Below, one piece after another: positions 20,938-33,072 of a stretch of 64,000 bases of DNA. Numbering within the stretch: the first letter of the stretch is position 1; the number at the start of each line of letters is the position of its first letter. This stretch comes from Brachionus rotundiformis. Taxonomy: Eukaryota > Rotifera > Eurotatoria > Ploima > Brachionidae. The notes under the pieces were generated by a model. It ran no database searches. It was not told the origin of the DNA and was given only the letters and a program-made list of their open reading frames with translations. The position numbers and the translations under genes were made by a program. The stretch is taken from the NCBI GenBank assembly GCA_016802295.1, contig JAESIW010000115.1, forward strand, positions 846,209 through 910,208. The letters run 5' to 3'.

Positions 20938-21627
20938 TTAGTCATTTAAATTTGTGACATTCAATCTTCTAATAACTCTTGCTGGATTTCCTACTGCTAC
21001 AGTAAATGATTCAATATCCTTGGTTACAATACTGCCAGCACCAATGGTTACTCCATCTCCAATTGTAATGCCAGGCAAAAGTATTGCACTTCCTCCTATC
21101 CACGTATCACGCCCGATAGTAATTGCTTTTCCAAATTCAGTTTTTCGCCTCAAAATTGGATCTGTTGGATGACCTGCTGTATAAATTTGTACATTTGGCC
21201 CCAGAAACGTGTTTTTGCCAATTCTAATTTCATTTACATCCAACAAAATACAACCATGATTCATGTAAACATTTTCACCAAGATGAATGTTGGAACCATA
21301 ATCACAATAAAAAGGAGGTTCTATATAATTTCCATTGGAATAAGTTCCTAAAAGTTTTTTTAATATTTGATTTCTGTCAGTCAATGGATCCATGTTATTA
21401 AATTTCTGGCACATTTGTTTTGCATATATTCTACCATTTATAAGATTAATATCTGTTGCATTATAAGGAAGTCCAGCTAGCATTTTTTCTGCTTCGTTAA
21501 GCTCTGTTTTATTTTTTGACTCAATGTCTATTCTAGATGGAGGTTCAAATCGAATTGGCTTTAATATATTTTCCCCATGTAAAGTTTTAATTAGGAGTAA
21601 AATTAGAATAGTAATCTTCATTTTCAA
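20938..21627 (-). CDS. Secreted bacterial-type maltose/galactoside O-acetyltransferase
   Basis: Intronless frame of 229 residues. Residues 1-18 (MKMKITILILLLIKTLHG) form a signal peptide, so the protein probably enters the secretory pathway. Residues 41-94 match the Mac (maltose acetyltransferase) domain (AEKMLAGLPYNATDINL). From about 108 on there is a left-handed beta-helix of hexapeptide repeats (IRIGKNTFLGPNV, ITIGRDTWIGG, VTIGAGSIVTKD). The catalytic His of the LacA/Maa/NodL family is H153 in YTAGHPTDP; partner residues N123 (MNHGC) and W177 (DTWIGG) are kept. These enzymes move acetyl from acetyl-CoA to sugar hydroxyls. The family is mainly bacterial and fungal, so horizontal transfer followed by gain of an animal signal peptide is likely. 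Its stop lies about 70 bp from the duplicated tRNA unit. Confidence 0.9.
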   Translation of the reverse strand: MKMKITILILLLIKTLHGENILKPIRFEPPSRIDIESKNKTELNEAEKMLAGLPYNATDINLINGRIYAKQMCQKFNNMDPLTDRNQILKKLLGTYSNGNYIEPPFYCDYGSNIHLGENVYMNHGCILLDVNEIRIGKNTFLGPNVQIYTAGHPTDPILRRKTEFGKAITIGRDTWIGGSAILLPGITIGDGVTIGAGSIVTKDIESFTVAVGNPARVIRRLNVTNLND

Positions 21628-22104
21628 AATAGTTTAAAGATAAAAAAATTTCAATTTTTTTATTCCTGAATATGATATTAAAAATCAAAAGTAGCTTGGT
21701 TTAATGTAAATATTAAAACGAACAAGTTCTTTTGATTTTAAGTCATTTAATTCTATTTGAACTTTAAATAAATGTCGTTTATCTTTTGTCATTTTTTTAT
21801 TTTTAGTAAAATTTATTATGATTGAAGGTTGTTTTTTTATTAATTTTTTATAACAGATTCTAATTTTCTTTTAATTAAAAATATTTTCTTGTCATTTAAA
21901 TTTTTTCTTATATTAAACTAAGTTTAAAAACTTTGAATAAGAAATTTTTCTAAAGAAAAATAAAATTATGTTCATATAAATTGTCAATTAAAAATTATTT
22001 TTAAATGATTTTTTTAAACAAAAAAAATCAAAAAAATCAAGTGATCTCAAAAATTCTTCTAAATCGCGAAAATATATTTTAGTCTATCTAAAAATTATAT
22101 TTTG
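21628..22104. other. AT-rich upstream region of the acetyltransferase
   Basis: No coding signal is seen. It should hold the promoter for the minus-strand acetyltransferase; no clear TATA box was singled out. Confidence 0.35.
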
Positions 22105-22300
22105 TTAAAACTAGAAGCACCAAGCATTTTTTCGTGTTTTTCTAATCCAAAGTATTTTTGAATATTTGAAGTGATTTTACTGTATATTGATTTTTTTTTA
22201 AATATAAAGATAAAATCTATAATTTAAAAAAGATCGATTTATTTTATAATATGTTCAAAAGGTCTGAAAATATAAAATTTTTTAAAACGAGGCTTTGGCT
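22105..22300 (+). mobile_element. Half of a piggyBac-type element (relative of 4521-4744)
   Basis: TTAA is followed by AACTAGAAGCACCAAGCATT and then about 180 bp that aligns with the MITE at 4.5 kb up to TTTTAAAACGAG. From there the two diverge and no right terminus is found. An open frame on each strand follows (22251-22562 plus, 22486-22244 minus) without clear similarity. It could be the remains of a longer relative of the MITE. Confidence 0.45.
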
Positions 22301-22562
22301 AACAAGTCTAATGGCACATGAACAGAAATGTTGTAAATTTGTTTGTAGAAAAATTAGTAGGATAATGCTTCTTATAGGTAGAAAATATCCGCCAATGCTA
22401 ATAATGCCATTCTTTCGTTTCATTTTTCCGCAAAAAACCCTGCATGAATTTGGTAATGACCAAAACAGCATCATAAAAATGATCACATTTTGGACAAAGC
22501 CCCAATTTTTTTCTTTTGATGATGTTGGATCAATTCCTTGGGTTAAAAAGTTAATTAAATAA

Positions 22563-23790
22563 GAAAGACTTTAAAAGTCCGAAAAATTCTGTAGTGGTAA
22601 CAGATCTAAAACCTTAGGTACAAAAATATAATTTCAATTTATTCTTCAATTTTAAAATTCAAAATAAAAAAACTGATAAAATCTAATCTTTAATGAAATA
22701 GAAAGAAAAAGCTTGATCAAATTTCCAAGCTTTGCTGGTATATCATCTTCTCATTTAAATACAAGTCAATAAGAAATTTGAATTAAAAGTATGATTGTTA
22801 GTATTGATAAGTCCTTGTTAAAATAACAAATCATGCACTAACATAAAATCTTGATTTTAGATCTCAATCAATAAAAAATGAAGTCCAAACTTGGTCTTGA
22901 GATAAACAAAATTTAACACGGATGAAAGAGGGTACTTACTCTCTCAAAATACCTGAAATACGAGTTTTGACGGCTAATTTTTTACCTTTGAAAATATTTA
23001 TATCCATGGGCCTTTATCACAGTAGTTTATTGAAATTAAATAGCAAGAACAAAAGCTTGCCGATATGACCAAAAAAGCAAATTGCTAAAATACTATGTAC
23101 TTTATTTGAATTTATCTTATTACAATCAATTTGACTTATGACTTTTCCCAAAACAAAAGCTAAATCTTGCTAACCAAATAATTAGCACAACTTTTACTTT
23201 ACAACTTAAAAACTCTTCAAGATTTATTTATTAAAAAATTATTTTTCTTCGCAAAATTTGATTAATTATCTAGTCATTACCAATATAGAGATTGTTTGTT
23301 TGTGTTTTTGTCTCTCTGCGAATGAATTGTTTATTTATTCGCCAAAGATTATTCGGTTGAGAGAAAAATTAAATTCTTACTCAAAATCTATTGAATCCAA
23401 TCTGGTCATTTGTCCATTGGAAAAATGCAAAATAAAGAAATTTTTAAATCTAAATGAACCGTACTTATTTCAACAAGAAATTGTTAGTCTGATGGTGGTG
23501 GTGGTAGTGCCGAGTATTAATTTTATACAAACTACTCTTAACAGCATAGTTCTTAAATTCTAAAATTGCCACTAATGTTTATATAAAAAGATCAGATAAT
23601 AACTTTTTGTTTTTTTAAGAAAATATGATTTCAATTAATTCTTTCAAATCGAATTAAGACTTGGAACACTTTGAGATTAAGTGTGTATTTTATGATCAAA
23701 ATTCATTTCCTAAGAGTTTTTTATCATAAAAAGCATTTCCCTTGGTCTATTTTACTTTATTTTAATAGATTATTGAGTTTGGAAAATAGA
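22563..23790. other. Upstream region of the Hes gene, no supported gene
   Basis: An open frame at 23258-23563 (101 codons) has no recognisable domain and biased composition; it is not called. This stretch likely holds regulatory DNA of the bHLH gene. Confidence 0.4.
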
Positions 23791-24631
23791 ATGTCATCTT
23801 CTACCACTTCGCCATCTCAAATGAGCTTTATTGCCTCTCAACGAAAACACAGAAAAAATAATCTAGCTTTTAAACTGTCGGCAAAGGCTAGCGAGTACCG
23901 AAAGGTAAGACAAGTTAAACAAATAATTAGCTAACTTTTATATTTTTAATTTTAAAATAAAGAATACCAAACCACTCATGGAAAAAAGAAGGCGCGAGAG
24001 AATCAATCGAAGCTTGGAAGAGTTAAAAAATATAATTTTAAATCAAACAAATCATAATGTATTTATAAAAAAAAATTATTTTATTTTTTTTTAATTTTAT
24101 TAAATTAAAAATTTTCAAAGCCTGTGAGAAATCATAAACTAGAAAAAGCTGATATTCTTGAATTAACAGTGAAACATTTGAAAAATTTACAAAAACAAAA
24201 GATGAATGGTAAATTAATAATTAGGCAAAAAATTAGAGTATAATTTTATAATTTTATTAATTTAAGATTGGGCAAATGTAGACCCAAATGTGAAAAATAA
24301 ATATAAATTAGGTTACTATGAGTGTGTTCAAGAGTGTTTAAAATTTTTAACTTCCGATTCATGTAGTTCGGATTCAAGTGTCTCAAATGAACTTGATGAT
24401 ATAGTCAAGCAAAGATTAATTATTAACTTGTATAAACAATACCAATCGATTAATATTGAAAGCTTTACAAGTATTAAACAGGAACAAATTTTATTTGATA
24501 GCAATCTTGAATCTGATCATCAAAATAATCAAGAAACTCTTAATACCAGTTCGTCGAATTACAATAATTACTTTCTAAATTACGAAGAAAAAACTGAACC
24601 AAACGATTCCAAAGTTTGGAGACCATGGTAG
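23791..24631 (+). CDS. Hairy/Enhancer-of-split (Hes) bHLH-Orange repressor with WRPW
   Basis: Notch-pathway type transcriptional repressor. Exons: 23791-23904, 23963-24058, 24121-24208, 24267-24631; phases 0, 0, 1; 220 residues. The basic region has the Hes-specific proline: KPLMEKRRRERINRSLEELK. Helix 2 is KLEKADILELTVKHLKNLQ. The Orange domain starts NKYKLGYYECVQECLKFL, and the C-terminus is exactly WRPW, the Groucho-binding tetrapeptide. Intron positions inside the bHLH match the usual Hes gene layout. The Met at 23791 was chosen because upstream codons in the open frame are A/T-rich and lack conservation. A Ser/Asn-rich linker joins the Orange domain to WRPW. Confidence 0.95.
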
Positions 24632-26107
24632 ATTGAATAAATTAATAACTTATTTTCTAATTATTGTTAAATAATAATTTTCTATTGATTTATTGTTAAA
24701 TAAACCGAAATAAAAAGAATTAGCAGATTGTTTTTTTTTTGTTTCATAATAAAATAAATTTTAAAATTATCTACAAATAAACATTTTTTGGTTAAAATCA
24801 ATTTTTTAAACAGTCAAACAATAAAAATTAAAATCTGTATATAATTTTGATAAATTTTCTACATGGATATTGCTTAAATTAATGATAAAAATATATACTT
24901 GAATTGAACAATTGTTTTAGGTATTAGTGATACAAATAGAGGATCAAACCCCGTTGAAGTTTTGAATTGGTAATATTTTAATTTAGTTCTCAATTTTTGT
25001 TATTAAACTCTCACAGATCTATCTAAACAAATATAAATAATTAAAATATTAATCCATTTTTAAATCTTTAATTTTCGAAATTTTTAAAATTTTTTTATAT
25101 ATAACAGAAATAATCGTCTTTGGATTATATTGGATAATTAATTTATATTATTTTTTTCCCAGATTTTGTGCAGTTCACATTCTCTATCATCTGGTAAATT
25201 ATAATCTTTCACGAATTCAACATTTGTTGTTTCTTTTGAGTTAGATCGGAGCTATGAGTTGGAAGATATCAGAAAAGACGTATATTGTCAAATAAATGAA
25301 TGTCAGGACATATATTTAGAAAATATGATTTAATGTCTTTTTACTTTTGTAGATAATTTATTGAAAAGTTAGTTTAAATTAAGAGTTGTCTTATTCATCT
25401 ATTAAAAGTTAATAATAAATTATAAAAAACTCACATGTTTGAAATTGGAATTTATAAACTAATTATCAACTCAATTCTATCTTAATAATTTTTCATTTCA
25501 TCTTTAATTGTAAACTTAAAATCACTAAAACATTAAGATAATCAAAGACCTAATAAAATATTCATTATTCTACGATTAATTCAAAAATTGGATCCTTTTT
25601 AATCAGTTAAACAAATAACTTAGATAAAAAAAATTATTTTAATTAAAATAGTTTCTTTTATTTTATTGAACAGGGTAAAACCAATTTAAAATTATTTGTT
25701 TACTAATACTAAAAAATAACTAAAAAATGCCGATAATCCTTTTCTATATCTTGCTAATCTGACTAAGATGGTATCTTCATATCCCTTAAATATTATTAAA
25801 TGAATAAATTTTGTTTTAAAAATTTAAATTTTTTAAAAGCTAATTATAAATCAAATTATAAAATTGTGTATTTATAATTTTTTGAGTTGAAATAAAATAA
25901 TTCTTATCAATACAAGACTTCTAAGCCTAATAATCTTACTTTTTTAGAAAATAGAATTCAAAACCATTGAGTTCATTTAAGCTCAAATCCCTGGCTAAAA
26001 ACACAATTATTAAGTCCATCAATAAAAGACTTGTTTTTTACAATATAATAAAAATTTTATTTCTATTTTTAAAATTAAAATCAATTTTAAGAAAAAACTA
26101 ATACTTA
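24632..26107. other. Intergenic AT-rich DNA
   Basis: No gene is supported. A 41-codon open stretch ending at the TAA near 25332 (Asp/Glu-rich, two Cys) follows GC-richer DNA from 25160, but no start or upstream exon could be assigned. Confidence 0.35.
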
Positions 26108-27517
26108 TTATTTTCTAATTGAAGAATGAGTTTTATGTTTTTTATGAATATCTGATTTGTGGTTAGAATGAGTATCTTCATGAGTATGCTGACTATGATT
26201 ATTGTGATTTGAATGATGATGGTGATGACAATGTTGGTTAGGACTGGTACGTGCATTAATTTCCAATTTGGGAATTTCAATTATACATTTTGCACTAGTG
26301 CGAAATGAATCCGAGTTTTTTATTTCCAGGGAATTAAAGAGCTGATTGAATTTATGTCTCCAACTCAAGTCTCTTGGATTTAGATAATTCTGTTCATTTG
26401 AAGAGTTGGTTAAATATGGGTCACAGCTCAATGGATACTGGACATTTTTTCGGTATATTTCCGTACATCTGTCCATTGCCCTTTCATCTTGAATTAAACA
26501 AAAATTTATTGGCAAATTATTTGGTGCAACCTTGTCCAAAAAAACCAACATCAAATAATTATCTACTTTGGGTGAATGATGAATAAGTTTAAAATTCTTA
26601 AGGTCGATTAGAAAATGACGTTTTAAAAAATTATCCTTAACAGTCTGATTACTCAAAGAATTATTATCAAAATTGACTTGTTGTCTTAAATAAAGCAGAT
26701 TATTTAATTTATTTTTGGCTGTCTTTCCAACATTAGGGTTTTCTTCTAAAATAGCTTGCCAAATAAATTTAAAAATGTCATTATCCAAGAGAAATTTGTC
26801 AATCATGACAAAAAAATCCCATAAGCTGTAAAGACTTAGGCCATTTTGATTCCGAGTGTTTATTTTTAGGTTAAAATGTTTCAAATAATTGAAATAAATT
26901 TTGACTGTATTTAAAATATCTTGGTCTAAAGTATTTCTTTTTTCATGGTCTAGACATGTATAGGATGCCAGAAGATAAAAAATAGGTGGATTGCCTCTAA
27001 TATCAATCATATGATTGATATTTTGATTTATGTTTCGTAACAAATACTCAATTAAATCAGTCTTGAGCAATGCACAAGCATAATGTAGCGAACTACAGCC
27101 ATTGCAATGGTCTCGTAGACCTATATTGGCACCGTTTTCCACTAGCAATTGAGTCAAACTAAGAGCCCAGTCTTTTTCCATTAAATAACTGCATAAAATC
27201 AATGGAGTCTTTCCAAGAAGAAATTTTTTATTTGAATTTTTTATTTCAAATTCTAAGTGTTCATATTTCACTGTCTCATTTACGTCTAAAACACTGGTAC
27301 ATTGCTTACCAAACTGAGTTTTTAAAACTTCGCTAACAAAGTTATAATGTCCTTTACTTAAATTGAAAGCAAGATTTAAAAGTAAGCTACTTCGCCTAAG
27401 TGTAAATGGTCGGTTAGCACCTGTCGATTTTGATCGAATTGGTGTTGTACGAGGTCTGTACATACCATCACTTTGATTGTTCAAATGTTTATCTAATTGT
27501 CTTATCATATTTTGCAT
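26108..27517 (-). CDS. Ankyrin-repeat protein with His-rich C-terminus
   Basis: A frame of 469 residues. Around residues 100-195 are two to three ankyrin-type repeats: GKTPLILCSYLMEKDW...LLVENGANIGLRD and GCSSLHYACALLKTDLIEYL, then RGNPPIFYLL. The middle part is helical without a known motif. The last 45 residues are very rich in His, Asn and Ser (HCHHHHHSNHNNHSQHTHED), a possible metal-binding or low-complexity tail. The N-terminal 40 residues are basic and Ser/Thr-rich. An acceptor-like TTTAGATTTTAG lies 10 bp before the first ATG, so an upstream exon is possible. Ankyrin repeats mediate protein binding; no specific function can be named. Confidence 0.8.
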   Translation of the reverse strand: MQNMIRQLDKHLNNQSDGMYRPRTTPIRSKSTGANRPFTLRRSSLLLNLAFNLSKGHYNFVSEVLKTQFGKQCTSVLDVNETVKYEHLEFEIKNSNKKFLLGKTPLILCSYLMEKDWALSLTQLLVENGANIGLRDHCNGCSSLHYACALLKTDLIEYLLRNINQNINHMIDIRGNPPIFYLLASYTCLDHEKRNTLDQDILNTVKIYFNYLKHFNLKINTRNQNGLSLYSLWDFFVMIDKFLLDNDIFKFIWQAILEENPNVGKTAKNKLNNLLYLRQQVNFDNNSLSNQTVKDNFLKRHFLIDLKNFKLIHHSPKVDNYLMLVFLDKVAPNNLPINFCLIQDERAMDRCTEIYRKNVQYPLSCDPYLTNSSNEQNYLNPRDLSWRHKFNQLFNSLEIKNSDSFRTSAKCIIEIPKLEINARTSPNQHCHHHHHSNHNNHSQHTHEDTHSNHKSDIHKKHKTHSSIRK

Positions 27518-29100
27518 ACGACTTCTAAAATCTAAACAAAATGGTAATAAATCATAAGATTTTAACTCTAAAAAAGTAATTTTATGTTTTTCAATAATTT
27601 ATAACTGATATAGGATTTCTTTAAGCATTGTTTTTGACTTTGATATTATTTTTTCATACCAAGGAAAATTTTTTTATTCCCATAGAACATTGTTTATTGC
27701 TGAATGCGTTGCTTAAGTGGCATTCGGAAGCCAAATATTTGTCTAAAGCTAAGAAAATCAATTGGTTAAGAAAATAAACTTTTTGTAATTTCGAGTTCAA
27801 GATAGCTTATTTAGATATTATATTACAAAATCAATCTATTAAAAAGTTGTACCATTTAGATCTTGAAATTTTATTTATTTGAATAAAAAATTTGGTTAAT
27901 GAACTGGCAACTTACCTTCGTCACAAAAATTTTAAAACGATAATTTTTTAATAATTTATAAAAGTTTTCAAAGTAATAGATAAGTACTCAAATATATTAA
28001 ATTATCTTTAATAAACCTACAATTAAAATGTTTCTGTTTAAACTAAAAAGCATCAAATTAATGTGAATATAATTTATTATTAACTGTATAAAAAAATTAA
28101 GAAAAATGTTTCTTTGGAGTACGTGATCAACTTTCATATGAAGCCATTCGGATATAATAAGCTAAAAAGTAAATGATTAAATTAAAGTTTTATAATAATA
28201 ATTTGGAAACCTGAATAAATATTAAATTTGAAAAAAAAATTGGATTTCCATCTGAAGCCAATTTAATTTAAATAAAAATTCATTATTCCATATATGTCAT
28301 TAAATTTTTCTCAGTTTCATTTAAAAAAAGGTAAATAAAATTTTCTGTAATTCAAAACATTATACTATTGATTTTAAATTTTATTCTTAATTTTAACAAA
28401 GTCTACAAAAAAATGATCATAATCAAAAGAGGAAACATATGTAAACAAAATTTTTAATTAAAAAACTTTTAGTTGCTTTATTCTGATTATTAAATTTCTT
28501 TAATTGTTAGTCTAATTAAAGTCCTTCATTGTTTGAATTGAAAAAAAACATTTTCTTCTGATTTATTCGCATAAAACAAGCAATTTCTTTATTAAAATTG
28601 TCATTTAAAATTATAACTTTATTTAATTTTATTTAATTTTAAAATTTTACAGTCGTTTTCTTATCTTTCAAGTAGTTTTGTTACCAAATAACTTATCAAT
28701 ATGATCAATATGATTTTAAATAATCCAAAAAAATAGCAATGTCTCTTTGGACATTTATATTAACTATGAAAATAAACATCAGCATGAGTCCACAACTCGG
28801 ATCAAGATTAAGTTTTTTTATTAGTTGAATTTGTATAAATTTTAAAAAAAATTTCTTAAAAACAGTTCATTTTTTTGTTGAGTTTGTATTTTTGTAGTTA
28901 AAAACATTTTAAAAATTATTGAAAGATTAAATGACTTATTTTAAAAGTCAAACAAAAAAGTCTCTAAGTCTGGATTTTTATTACAAACCTTAATACCTTT
29001 TGAAAACACTGATAAGAAATACCAATAAAAGGAAGCTGAATTTTTCAATTTACTTAAAACAATATTTGAGTTCTAAATAAAGCCATTTTCACAAGACAGT
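27518..29100. other. Gene-free AT-rich DNA
   Basis: Nothing is recognised on either strand. Confidence 0.4.
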
Positions 29101-29124
29101 TCGTCAAATAAAGTCGAAGAACAC

Positions 29125-29335
29125 CTCTGGGAACTTTGTCGAGCAAAAATCATGCTCATTTCACCTTCATATCTTTGTTGGCAGATGCCAAGAGCAAAAT
29201 AAAACCCTTGTTCATTATGCGGCTGCACTGCAGGATGGGGATCGAAAAGCGTTTCCAGATTTAAATTCTAGATAATTAGATACCTATATTCGAGGTCATT
29301 TTCAAGCAGAAATCTTTGACAGAGAAATTTGCTAA
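29125..29335 (+). pseudogene. Possible retrotransposon gag relic
   Basis: One frame reads ...RCQEQNKTLVHYAAALQDG then DRKAFPDLNSR, a stop, and LDTYIRGHFQAEIFDREI. The 'L..YA..L...A.KAFPDL....LD..I...F' pattern is that of Ty3-type gag matrix/capsid regions. A stop and lack of a continuing frame mark it as a relic. The resemblance is by eye. Confidence 0.3.
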
Positions 29336-30486
29336 AAATAATCTAACAAGGCTTCCGAGGAATCAATTCCTAACTAAGATCTTTTAAGGATCAAGATTCA
29401 TAATAGTATCTTAAAACGATCTTGACTAAATTCTTATTTTTTCCATCTGGCCAAGATTTTTTAAGAGTTTTAAGAGATTCCTATTGGAATCCTAAATGAA
29501 ATTTTATGAAATATTTTCAAACTATCTTCTTGGAATAGGAATATCCCTAATATTCAGAATTTTGTATGATTTGAAATTAATTTTTAACTTTAAATTTAAT
29601 TTTTTAAAATAAGAAATCGTCTGACATTTGGATAAATTTTTTTGACTCATTTTTATTTTCTTGAAATTCAATTAATTGAAATGATTTCTGAATTCCAAAG
29701 AACTTAGTAAGATCCTATCAAATCCTATCAACTTTTGGGAACTTTAAGAAATTTCTGTTAGGATCCTATACTGAGCTGGCTTAGAAAATTGTCCAAAAAA
29801 GACCCGGAATTCAGCCAGGAATACAGATAGAATCCTAATTAAGATCAACACGGGAATTGGTTTCTGGATGCTTTAAAACTTTTGCATTCTTTCGTGCATG
29901 AAAGCTTAAGTGAGCGCTTATGTATGGGAACACTTAATTGAACCAAATAATACATGATTGCATTTTGACTTTAAAAGACCTACTTCTTCTAATAAGTACT
30001 CATATATCAAGATTTTCATCATCAATAGACTTAACTTGCTTTGGTTGAAAATCAATTTAACCACTTTTTCAAAGCTTTTAAATATTGATTGTCCAAACAA
30101 ACAAATCATCAAATTAGCTATGATATTCTTAAGATGTTTTCACAACACCATTTACAGATTAGCAACCCACACAGTTTTGGTAACCAATCTAGATCAATTG
30201 GCCTCTTTTGTAATATGTTGTTTTTGATTTTTCAAAAAGAATGGCATTATTGCATCGACCACCGATTCGCTTTGAAAATTAATAATTTTAATCTAATTTT
30301 AAAATAAAATGTGCTACAAATCCTAAAATTAATGATTATCAATCAGCTTTTTGAATTTTAATAAAATTTAATAAAATATTTTAATTATCAATTTTTTAAT
30401 TTATAAATATTTATTTTTAAAATCTAAAAAATAAGACCATTAAATTCCAAAATTTCTTATTTAAATTTTTAAATTTTGAAACCAAT
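29336..30486. other. Intergenic DNA, less AT-rich than its surroundings, no gene supported
   Basis: Between about 29340 and 29900 the composition is more balanced and repeats of GATCCTATCAAATCC type occur, suggesting old repeat DNA. The ORFs at 29958-30227 and 30089-30307 have no recognisable features. Confidence 0.35.
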
Positions 30487-33072
30487 TTAAGGATTAACGT
30501 TAGCCTGTGATTGTTTTACAGGTTCATTATTTTTTTTATAAGCTTGGACACAACGAGACATGGTCAACGAAGCTCTTGATATTGAATTGGTCAAATAAAA
30601 ATCGCTCAATTCGGTCTGAAAAGCTTTAATAGGTTCATTGGACAAATTAGCTTTGAATTTCTAAATTTTAAAAATATTTATAGACCACAATAAATCAATC
30701 AATTTATTAAAAAAGCTCACTTGGTTTAGCTCGACACTCTGCGGAAGGAAGCTAGCGGATTCTATTCGGTCATAGCTTGTCAGCGTAGGGCTAACTTCAG
30801 TCATTCTTTTTCTTAAGCCATCAAGGTCGTCATATGACAAAGGACAGCCTAAAATTTCCGACAAAGCCCTCAATATTTGCCAGTCTTCTTTAGCTTTACC
30901 AGGCGGTGCCACTACAAAAGATGCCTGCTGAGCTCTACCTTCGGTGTTCACATAAGTTCCTGATTTTTCAGTATAAGCAGCGCCTGGCAACACCACATCA
31001 GCCATTTCGGCACCACGGTCACCATGGTGACCTTGGTAAATTATAAACGTGTCTTCGTTCAAATCACTGCGAGATATCAAGTCCTCATCGGCGCCCATCA
31101 AATACAAAACTTTGGGTTTTTGAGCTCTTATCTGTTCCACTCCAGATTTGTAGCCAATGTCCAAGGCAGCAACTTGTGATGCCCACTAATTAATAATTTT
31201 TTTAGCTAATTATTTTTCTAATTTAAAATTTTGACTCACTCGTTGAAGTACATTAAAAACTTTCCAATTGCTTGGACAACCATTTTGGATTCTTAACTTT
31301 TCAGATAGCCTAGTGGCCAGATTTAGAAGAGAGTCGGCATCTGTACGCTGTAAAGCTCCAGAACCGAGAACAATCAGTGGTCGTTTAGCTTTGGCCAAAA
31401 ATTTGCTGTATTCATGTTTACCATTTAATAATTCCTCCAAAACTTGTGCTGAATCACCAAGATAGTCATATTCATAGGATAAATTGACTTTGGATCCCAC
31501 AAGTGCCACTTTTAGCTCATTATGAACAAGACTTTTCCTAATTCGAGTATTGTACATTGGAGCTTCGTATCGAGGATTTGTTCCAATCAAAAGAACCAAA
31601 TCGGCTTGCTCCAAAGAACTAATGCTAGCGTTGGAAACATAATTGGTTCTTAGATCTGTGCTTGCTCCTTGACTTGGAAACGATTCCTCAACAAATACAT
31701 TTTCGCTTCCAAGCTTGTTCATAAAGTCTTTTAAGGCGACCAATGACTCAGCGTCTACCAAATTTCCAGCTAAAGCAGCTACTTGAGAGCCAGTCACTTG
31801 ACTGAGCCTATCGGCAACTGCGTAGAATGCATCTTCCCAATCACAAGGTTTTAGTAGACCATCGTGGCCACGGACCATAGGTGTAACCAATCTTTGACGA
31901 CGTAGACCGTCATAAGAAAATCTTGCTTTGTCATCTAGCCACTCTTCGTTTATGTCTTCATTTAGTCTTGGCAAAATTCGCATTACATCTCCAGCTCTGT
32001 GTTGAACAACGATGTTTGAACCAATCGCGTCCAGAACATCGATTGAACTTATTTTTCTTAATTACAAAATTAATTTAATAAATTTATAAACTTTTATTTG
32101 TTTTTTATTTATTTAATTATCTTTACCTTAATTCCCAAGGTCTGGCAGTAAAAGCATATGGTTTTGAAGTAAGTGCACCAACTGGACATAAGTCAATCAC
32201 ATTACCACTTACTTCAGTAGCTAAAAGCTTTTCCACATAGGTGCCAATTTGCATCTCTCCACCTCTACCAGTGGTTCCCAAATCATCGACACCAGCAACT
32301 TCACTTGCAAAGCGAACACAACGAGTACAATGAATGCATCTGTTCATGCTAGTCTTTACCAAAGGGCCCAAATTTTTGTCCTCCACAGCTCTCTTGCCGG
32401 AGAATAGAATATCTGTAAATCGAGATCGATCGCTGCCAAAAGCCATTGCCTGATCCTGCAGATCACATTCACCTCCTTGATCACAGACTGGACAGTCGAG
32501 TGGATGATTGACTAGCATAAATTCCATGACACCTTCTCGGGCTTTTTTTGTCGCTGGTGAATCGGTTTTTATTCTCATACCTTTCATTACTGGCATGGCA
32601 CAAGAGGCAACAGGCTTTGGTGAACATTATTAAAAAATATATTTTTGTTTTTTCTTTTAAATCACTTTAGGTGTTCGCTCAATTTCAACCAGACACATCC
32701 GACAGTTACCAGCAATTGCAAGTCTTTCATGGTAGCAAAATCTTGGTATCTCAACACCAGCTTCAGCGCAGGCCTTTATAATTGATAATTAATTTTTCAA
32801 AAAATTATTATCTCATCTGTACTTGTAAGACAGTGACACCGGGCTGGACAAGCACTGGTCTATCGTCTACAAAAACTTCCACTCGATTGTCAGGCGGGTT
32901 TTGTGCTACATTTGTTGACAATAAAGCTTAAATATATTTTTTTTTTAAGATAATGATGAGTTAAACTTTTTTTGGCAATTTTTTATCTTATACCTGAACG
33001 GGATTTTAGGACGTTTTTGTTGAGTGAAGAGCCCAAGAGTTTTTTTGAGCCGTTCAATAAGAGTTTATTCAT
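30487..33072 (-). CDS. NDUFS1: NADH:ubiquinone oxidoreductase 75-kDa subunit (complex I)
   Basis: Largest complex I subunit, in the mitochondrial matrix arm, passing electrons through its iron-sulfur clusters. Seven exons on the minus strand: 33072-32994, 32905-32823, 32773-32666, 32614-32127, 32047-31240, 31185-30721, 30660-30487. All phases agree, giving 734 residues (human 727). The N-terminus MNKLLLNGSKKLLGSS is a mitochondrial presequence. 2Fe-2S ligands are C67, C78, C81 and C95; N5 4Fe-4S is H127, C131, C134 and C140 (HPLDCPVCDQGGEC); N4 uses C183, C186, C189 and the Cys of DLCPVGAL. The molybdopterin-like domain follows from SIDVLDAIGSNIVVQHRAGD. There is a short insertion before GKRAVEDK relative to human. 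It appears intact. Confidence 0.96.

Noticed and set aside
20938..21627. Bacterial contamination as the source of the acetyltransferase
   Set aside because: It is flanked by animal genes and tRNA duplications on the same sequence, has A/T-rich codon use like its neighbours, and has an added signal peptide.
23258..23563. A 101-codon ORF upstream of the Hes gene
   Set aside because: No recognisable motif, includes a GTG-repeat-derived Val run (MVVVVV), and no sign of conservation can be judged.
29958..30307. Overlapping ORFs of 89 and 72 codons
   Set aside because: Different frames of the same A/T-rich DNA, with no domain.
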